Positions 7,007 to 11,954 of a DNA stretch of 11,954 bases are shown here, in pieces (position 1 is the first letter of the stretch; each line of letters starts with the position of its first letter). Origin of the DNA: Holophagaceae bacterium (GTDB lineage Bacteria > Acidobacteriota > Holophagae > Holophagales > Holophagaceae); the NCBI GenBank assembly GCA_025353305.1, contig JANXQX010000146.1, positions 1 through 11,954 on the forward strand, written 5' to 3'. A model generated the notes under the pieces. That model saw only the letters and a program-made list of their open reading frames with translations, had not been told where the DNA came from and made no database searches. The position numbers were made by a program, and so were the translations under genes.

Positions 7007-7062
7007 TTTTCGATTGGGGATTGCCGATCAATGGCCATCACTCATCGGACTTCAATCGAAAA
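7007..7062. repeat. nested inverted repeats in the HPt-arfB divergent spacer
   Basis: TTTTCGATTG at 7007-7016 is the exact reverse complement of CAATCGAAAA at 7053-7062. Nested inside are CCGAT (7024-7028) and ATCGG (7044-7048), giving a two-tier cruciform or RNA hairpin. The left flank is a low-complexity series of TTCGATTTCGGATT-type units. The element sits 48 bases before the arfB start codon and just upstream of the HPt gene, so it could lie in either 5' leader or act as an operator. Confidence 0.6.
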
Positions 7063-7110
7063 CTCTTCCGACTTCTGTCCGATCCTTCGAACCTCGTGGG
7101 ATCATCCCCC

Positions 7111-7536
7111 ATGGCCGATCCCATTCAAGTCAACGAGCGCGTGATTGTGCCCGACCGGGCTCAACGAATGAAGGCGGTGCGCAGCGGCGGGCCTGGCGGG
7201 CAGAACGTCAACAAGGTTTCCAGCAAGGCCGAACTGCGCATTGACCTGGCCCAGATCGAAGGCCTGGATGAGGGGGCCCTGGCCCGCCTGCGCCATCTGG
7301 TTCGAAACCAGGTGGATGCCGATAGTCTCTGGATCATCACCAGTGACCGTTTCCGCGACCTGCCGAAGAACATCGAAGATACCCGCGCCAAGGCCATCGA
7401 GGTCATTGCCCAAGCCCTGGTCGTTCCGAAGACCCGCCACAAGACCCGGCCTTCCAAGGGAAGCAAGGAGCGCCGCATTGAATCCAAGAAACGCATCGGA
7501 GCAGTGAAGGCTGGGCGCCAGGGAGCCTGGGATTGA
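7111..7536 (+). CDS. arfB: alternative ribosome-rescue factor ArfB (YaeJ family peptidyl-tRNA hydrolase)
   Basis: This 141-residue protein matches ArfB/YaeJ, which enters ribosomes stalled on messages without a stop codon and hydrolyses the peptidyl-tRNA. The catalytic GGQ lies at residues 29-31 in RSGGPGGQNVNKVSSKAEL, the release-factor domain 3 signature. It lacks the codon-recognition domain of RF1/RF2. The C-terminus is the expected strongly basic tail (TRPSKGSKERRIESKKR, 112-128) that fills the empty mRNA channel. The ATG at 7111 gives the family's usual length of about 140; the frame is open back to 7021, but those 30 extra codons look non-coding. Only a weak GTGGGA precedes the start. 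It is divergent from the HPt gene and its stop is one base from the stop of the convergent DUF465-like gene. Confidence 0.93.
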   Translation: MADPIQVNERVIVPDRAQRMKAVRSGGPGGQNVNKVSSKAELRIDLAQIEGLDEGALARLRHLVRNQVDADSLWIITSDRFRDLPKNIEDTRAKAIEVIAQALVVPKTRHKTRPSKGSKERRIESKKRIGAVKAGRQGAWD

Positions 7537-7537
7537 T

Positions 7538-7846
7538 TTATTGGTCCCGGCTCACTTCCTGAATGATGTGATAGATGCGCTCCTTGGCGCGAAGCTTGAT
7601 CTTTTTGAGCTCGACTTCTTCCAAGGATTCCTGGGCGGAAAGTCGTGATTTGGTGCGCAGGCGACCAAGCCGTTCATCGGCGGCGCGGTGCTCTTCCATG
7701 AGCTTGCGAAATTCAAAGTGTTCCTTCATGAGTCTTTCTTGAACATCAGGACGCAGGAAATCCACAGGAACCTCCAGAAACCGTCTCAGCGAGGCGGATG
7801 GTTTATCTGATCCGAGATGTCTGAATGAACCGAAGGTACGCTCCAT
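7538..7846 (-). CDS. DUF465/YdcH-like small coiled-coil protein
   Basis: This 102-residue protein has the pattern of the DUF465 (YdcH) family: FRKLMEEHRAADERLGRL (46-63), then LSAQESLEEVELKKIKLRAK (69-88) and a terminal ERIYHII, forming a short helical hairpin or coiled coil. The biochemical role of this family is not established. Most members are 65-80 residues; here about 25 extra N-terminal residues precede the conserved part. ATG at 7846 lacks a clear ribosome site. ATG at 7729 (residue 40) is preceded by AGAAAG and gives 63 residues. A -35-like TTGACG (minus strand of 7855-7860) lies just upstream of 7846, so transcription may begin inside the longer frame. It converges on arfB. Confidence 0.8.
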   Translation of the reverse strand: MERTFGSFRHLGSDKPSASLRRFLEVPVDFLRPDVQERLMKEHFEFRKLMEEHRAADERLGRLRTKSRLSAQESLEEVELKKIKLRAKERIYHIIQEVSRDQ

Positions 7847-7930
7847 TTCAGGTGCGTCAAGGGAGGAAAAAGGAGCCTGAGCGCAAAGGTTGCCCGAAGG
7901 GTGGAAAGTAAGGAAATTCCGTTAGTAAAG

Positions 7931-7947
7931 TGGCCTTTCATAGGCCA
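7931..7947 (+). promoter_or_regulatory. hairpin just upstream of the ABC ATPase start
   Basis: TGGCCT (7931-7936) and AGGCCA (7942-7947) form a perfect 6-bp stem with a five-base loop, ending 10 bases before the ATG at 7958. It covers the only purine-rich bases near a normal ribosome-binding distance (AGG at 7942-7944), so in RNA it could mask translation initiation. If translation instead starts at GTG 7901, the hairpin would be inside the coding region. Confidence 0.35.
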
Positions 7948-7957
7948 TCCTCGTGCC

Positions 7958-8896
7958 ATGTCCCTTGTGGTGGATCGGTTGAGCTTAGCGCGCGCGGATG
8001 GGGTTCAGCTCCTGGCTCCGCTCAGCCTGGTGCTTGAGCCGGGGGATCGCCTGGGCCTGGTTGGAGAATCCGGATCGGGCAAAAGCCTCCTGGTCCAGGC
8101 GCTCTTTGGCGTATTGCCACTGGGCGTCCAGCAGACCGGAGGCTCGATCAACGCCTACGGAACGGCCATGGATGAACCCTCCAGGGACCGGGACCGAATC
8201 CGGGGACGCCGCTTGGCCTGGGTGCCCCAGGATCCAATTCAGGCCCTCAATCCATTCATGCGGGCCCAAGATCAATTGGCCCTGCTGCCGGGCATCCACC
8301 TAGGCGAATCCATTGCCCAGGCTACCGCCCGCCTCGCTCCGCTCCTTGAGCGGCTGCGCCTGCCCACGGACAGGGCCTTTCTGCGAAGCTATCCCCACGA
8401 ACTGAGTGGCGGCCAGCGCCAGCGGCTATTGCTGGCCCAGGCCCTCAGTTGTGATCCGGAACTGCTGGTGTTGGATGAACCCACCACGGCCCTGGACCCC
8501 ACGGTGCAGGCGGACTTTCTTTCGCTGATGCTGGAGCTCCAGGCCGAGCGATCCCTGGGCTTCCTCTGGATCAGCCATGATCTAGGCGTCGTGGCCTCGG
8601 TCACCGCGAGCCTGATGGTGCTCTATGGCGGCGAAGTGATGGAGGCTGGTCCGACCAGGCGCCTTCTCCGGGAACCACGCCATCCCTATACCCAGAGGCT
8701 GCTGCAAGCCGCCCGGCGCGAGCCCAGTGAAGAAGCTGGATTTCTTCCCGGTCCCGCCGAACGGCCTGAGGGCTGTCCATTCCAACCTCGATGTCCTAAA
8801 ACGAAGACCGCCTGCGCATCTTGGACAGCGTGGAGAGGGACCATGAATGATGGGTTGCGGTGCGAATCAGAACTAGAAGGGGCGCCCCCGCTGTGA
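7958..8896 (+). CDS. oligopeptide/dipeptide-type ABC transporter ATP-binding protein (OppD/DppD-like)
   Basis: This 312-residue protein is the ATPase subunit of a peptide-family (Opp/Dpp) ABC importer. Motifs in order: Walker A GESGSGKS (36-43), Q-loop WVPQDP (Gln91), signature LSGGQRQR (149-156), Walker B LLVLDEP (169-175) and H-loop His207 in ISHDLG. The family C-terminal region follows: RHPYTQRLL (241-249) and the cysteine set C273, C279, C286, C302, which in OppD/DppD relatives can hold an iron-sulphur cluster. ATG at 7958 starts at the conserved edge of the fold; an in-frame GTG at 7901 would add 19 residues. A second ATPase, two permeases and a binding protein are the usual partners, but none is adjacent. 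guaB follows after 38 bases and may be co-transcribed. Confidence 0.92.
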   Translation: MSLVVDRLSLARADGVQLLAPLSLVLEPGDRLGLVGESGSGKSLLVQALFGVLPLGVQQTGGSINAYGTAMDEPSRDRDRIRGRRLAWVPQDPIQALNPFMRAQDQLALLPGIHLGESIAQATARLAPLLERLRLPTDRAFLRSYPHELSGGQRQRLLLAQALSCDPELLVLDEPTTALDPTVQADFLSLMLELQAERSLGFLWISHDLGVVASVTASLMVLYGGEVMEAGPTRRLLREPRHPYTQRLLQAARREPSEEAGFLPGPAERPEGCPFQPRCPKTKTACASWTAWRGTMNDGLRCESELEGAPPL

Positions 8897-8904
8897 GAGC
8901 ATGA

Positions 8905-10407
<1,503 letters not shown>

Positions 10408-10430
10408 AAATAGTTGGCTCCTTCAGCGAG

Positions 10431-10534
10431 GAAAAACACTCGCAGAGATACACAGAGGCAAAAGAGGCGCGCAGAGGCATCTTTCGGACACCTATTTTCT
10501 CTGCGGTCCTCCGCTTTCTCCGAGCACCTCTGCG
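10431..10534. repeat. inverted-repeat element copy A (GCAGAGG-type), between convergent guaB and GNAT genes
   Basis: A 36-base left arm (10441-10476, beginning CGCAGAG, ending CGCAGAG) pairs imperfectly with the right arm 10499-10534, matching at 25 of 36 positions, around a 22-base loop. Each arm is built of short degenerate units such as GCAGAGG and ACAGAGG. The preceding GAAAAACACT (10431-10440) also precedes copy B at 11535. It fills the whole gap between two convergent genes and may serve as a shared transcription end. Confidence 0.75.
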
Positions 10535-10547
10535 GATGCAGTTCTGA

Positions 10548-11363
10548 TTAAATGAGGTCCCGCACCAGTTCAAGCTTCGGATAGGCCACACGGAATCCCA
10601 TCTTCTGCAAGTTGAATTGGGAGTGTCCGTGGGGCGCCGTGGCGCTGCACACGAGGCTGCAGCCCCGTGTCTTCGCGAAGGCCATGCGCGCGCGGATCAT
10701 CGCGCCCTGCCCTGCCCGTCCGCGGTAGCCCGGGCGCACCGAGGTGCCTGAAAGGGCCGCGGTGCCCTGGTAAATGCCCACGGTTCCAGCTCCAATTGGC
10801 TCGTCATCCAGGAAGGCCAGAAAGCAGGTGGTCCCCCTCGCTTCGGTGGTTGGCATCATGATCCCAAGCCCCTCGCCACTGAGTTCGTCGCGCTCGAAGA
10901 AGCCTGCCGCCACCACGCTGGCGAAGAGTTTTCCTTCGTCTGGCTTGATGGGCCTAACGGTTATTTCCGGTGCCGGGTCTAGCGGTAGTTCCTCCAATTC
11001 GCGCATCCAGACCTGCTGGAACATCTGAAGGCGATAGCCGCGTTTTGAAAGCATTCCATAGAGGCCTGGATCCGCGCCCGCGCTGAGTTCTAGTACCGTG
11101 GGGCAGCCGAGGATGGCTTCAATGGCATCCAAATCCTCCTCTTTCATGGGGCCGTCCAACCCCAGAGCCAGGCCCTGGTTCAACATGTGTCCGGGGCCCA
11201 GATACACGGCGAAGGCGCCCCGTTCAGGGTCTCCAATGCGTTCGCAACGCGCGCCGGATTCGGGATTCATGCGGGCTTGCGCCTCGGCCATCGCCTGGTT
11301 CTGCGAAGCCTGGGCGAATTCCAGACGACGGCAGAGGGATTGCAAATCGAGTTGTGGATTCAT
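10548..11363 (-). CDS. GNAT-family N-acetyltransferase
   Basis: This 271-residue protein carries a C-terminal GNAT fold that transfers an acetyl group from acetyl-CoA. The pantetheine/pyrophosphate-binding motif A is SVRPGYRGRAGQGAMIRARM (208-227), following the strand GAGTVGIYQGTAALSG (191-206), and NLQKMGFRVAYPKLELV (251-267) is the typical last helix-strand. Residues 1-130 look like an N-terminal companion domain, possibly a degenerate second GNAT fold, so the protein is about twice the minimal length. The acceptor substrate is unknown. ATG at 11363 is preceded by AAAAGGAA about 10 bases upstream, a fair ribosome site. It lies downstream of rnpB in the same direction and is flanked on both sides by related inverted-repeat elements. 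Confidence 0.87.
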   Translation of the reverse strand: MNPQLDLQSLCRRLEFAQASQNQAMAEAQARMNPESGARCERIGDPERGAFAVYLGPGHMLNQGLALGLDGPMKEEDLDAIEAILGCPTVLELSAGADPGLYGMLSKRGYRLQMFQQVWMRELEELPLDPAPEITVRPIKPDEGKLFASVVAAGFFERDELSGEGLGIMMPTTEARGTTCFLAFLDDEPIGAGTVGIYQGTAALSGTSVRPGYRGRAGQGAMIRARMAFAKTRGCSLVCSATAPHGHSQFNLQKMGFRVAYPKLELVRDLI

Positions 11364-11534
11364 GGGTGTTCATTCCTTTTCGTTCAATAGAGGTTCGCCG
11401 CGCGAACCGCGCGGCCATCAACATGCATGCATCCTGGAGCTAGGCCCTTACGGGGCCCTCAGCAGGGTCCAGGCGATACGCGAACGATCGGGGGGGAGAA
11501 CAGAGGCCTACTCGAAAGAGATGTCCATCATAAC

Positions 11535-11637
11535 GGGAAAAAACACTACGCGGAGGGTGGCGGAGAAGATCATTGGTATTTCAACTCAGCTTTTTTTCCG
11601 CTTACCTCCGCACCTCCGCTACCCTCCGCGTGGTCTT
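11535..11637. repeat. inverted-repeat element copy B (CGGAGG-type)
   Basis: ACGCGGAGGGTGGCGGAG (11548-11565) pairs with CTCCGCTACCCTCCGCGT (11614-11631) over 18 bp with a single G-T wobble, around a 48-base loop. Further CTCCGC units occur on the right side (11605-11611). The lead-in GGAAAAAACACT (11536-11547) matches the lead-in of copy A, showing that the two belong to one dispersed family with diverged arms. Confidence 0.75.
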
Positions 11638-11668
11638 TTAAAAGAGCACGGCCCCCTTGCGAGGGCCG
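11638..11668 (-). terminator. intrinsic terminator of rnpB
   Basis: On the minus strand, directly after the mature RNase P RNA end, CGGCCC pairs with GGGCCG (11663-11668 with 11649-11654) around an 8-base loop, followed within a few bases by CTTTT. The T-run is short, and its downstream side abuts repeat copy B. Confidence 0.7.
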
Positions 11669-11670
11669 AG

Positions 11671-11954
11671 GTGGATCGGTAAGCCGGATTCTGTCTGAGT
11701 GACGTCATTCCTCTGGGACCCGCATCACTGCTGGCCTCTAGCAACCTACCCGCCGGCTCGATCGGGCCAATCCTCACTGATCGCTCAGCACGCCGGCTTA
11801 TTTGGTCTTGCTCCGTGAGGGGTTTACCTTGCCCGCCCTGTCACCAGCGCGGCGGTGGGCTCTTACCCCACCCTTTCACCCTTGCCTGTGCTCCTTTCGG
11901 AGCCATCGGCGGTCTGCTCTCTGTTGCACTTTCCGTCGGATCACTCCGCCCTGG
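11671..11954 (-). ncRNA. rnpB: RNase P RNA, bacterial type A, 5' part outside the window
   Basis: This is the catalytic RNA of RNase P, which removes the 5' leader of precursor tRNAs. Reading the minus strand, the conserved core appears in order: AGTGCAACAGAGAGCA and ACCGCCGATGGC (P4 neighbourhood), AAGGGTGAAAGGGTG, GGTAAGAGCCCACCG, GGTAAACCCC, GGAGCAAGACCAAATA, GGCGGGTAGGTTGCT, CCCAGAGGAATGAC, and near the end ACAGAATCCGGCTTAC, which pairs with the 5' part of the core. About 284 bases are present; comparable molecules are 350-400, so roughly the first quarter lies beyond 11954. The exact 3' end is uncertain by several bases, since the P1 partner strand is missing. An intrinsic terminator follows. 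Confidence 0.97.

Larger units (their letters stand above)
11364..11670. other. intergenic region between GNAT gene and rnpB
   Basis: About 307 bases without a supported gene. From left to right it holds the GNAT ribosome site near 11374-11380, an ATGCATGCAT self-complementary stretch around 11422-11432, a small GGCCC/GGGCC hairpin near 11442-11456 with no T-run, inverted-repeat copy B (11535-11637) and the rnpB terminator (11638-11668). Frames crossing it on the plus strand have no family resemblance and lack ribosome sites. Confidence 0.55.

Noticed and set aside
8879..8888. GGGGCGCCCC palindrome near the end of the ABC ATPase gene
   Set aside because: It has no loop or T-run and lies in the coding region, so it is expected by chance in GC-rich DNA.
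11442..11456. GGCCC/GGGCC hairpin considered as a terminator
   Set aside because: The stem is short, there is no following T-run on either strand, and no gene ends at this point.

Overview
The window looks like an ordinary chromosomal stretch from a GC-rich, Gram-negative-type bacterium. GC content, a PilB/GspE ATPase with an MshEN-type N-terminus, a lone HPt protein and tandem 'GCAGAGG'-type intergenic repeats would fit an acidobacterium of the Holophaga/Geothrix kind, but that placement is an inference from general gene style and was not tested by a search. I see no CRISPR array, insertion sequence, phage gene, tRNA or defence island.

Layout. At the left edge the start of an unidentified gene runs leftward out of the window (1-125, minus). 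After a 261-base spacer with a 14-bp palindrome and an extended -10-like element comes a two-domain NAD(P)-binding SDR-type protein (387-1817, plus). It converges on a large type IV pilus/type II secretion assembly ATPase (1863-3749, minus) that ends in two CxxC-CxxC zinc ribbons. A 332-base divergent spacer separates it from a decayed secreted glycerophosphodiester phosphodiesterase (4082-5178, plus; one stop codon and three frameshifts). The pseudogene tail overlaps the 3' end of an aldehyde dehydrogenase (5170-6498, minus). Upstream of that, in the same direction, is an orphan HPt phosphotransfer protein (6588-6986, minus), with a strong 21-bp hairpin between the two. Divergent from the HPt gene is arfB, the ribosome-rescue hydrolase (7111-7536, plus), which meets a DUF465/YdcH-like coiled-coil protein (7538-7846, minus) tail to tail. 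Then come an oligopeptide-type ABC ATPase without partners (7958-8896, plus) and guaB, IMP dehydrogenase (8935-10407, plus), 38 bases later. A GNAT acetyltransferase (10548-11363, minus) is flanked on both sides by related inverted-repeat elements. At the right edge lies the 3' three-quarters or so of RNase P RNA (rnpB, minus), with an intrinsic terminator.

How the genes relate. There is no single pathway. Housekeeping functions (GuaB in GTP synthesis, RNase P in tRNA maturation, ArfB in rescue of stalled ribosomes) sit among envelope and signalling genes (pilus/secretion ATPase, HPt, peptide-uptake ATPase) and single enzymes (SDR, ALDH, GNAT). The main transcription-unit candidates are HPt-ALDH and ABC ATPase-guaB. 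I found no convincing undescribed multi-gene system. The items most worth a second look are the zinc-ribbon extension of the ATPase, the structured intergenic elements, the palindrome over a possibly leaderless promoter, and the broken phosphodiesterase.
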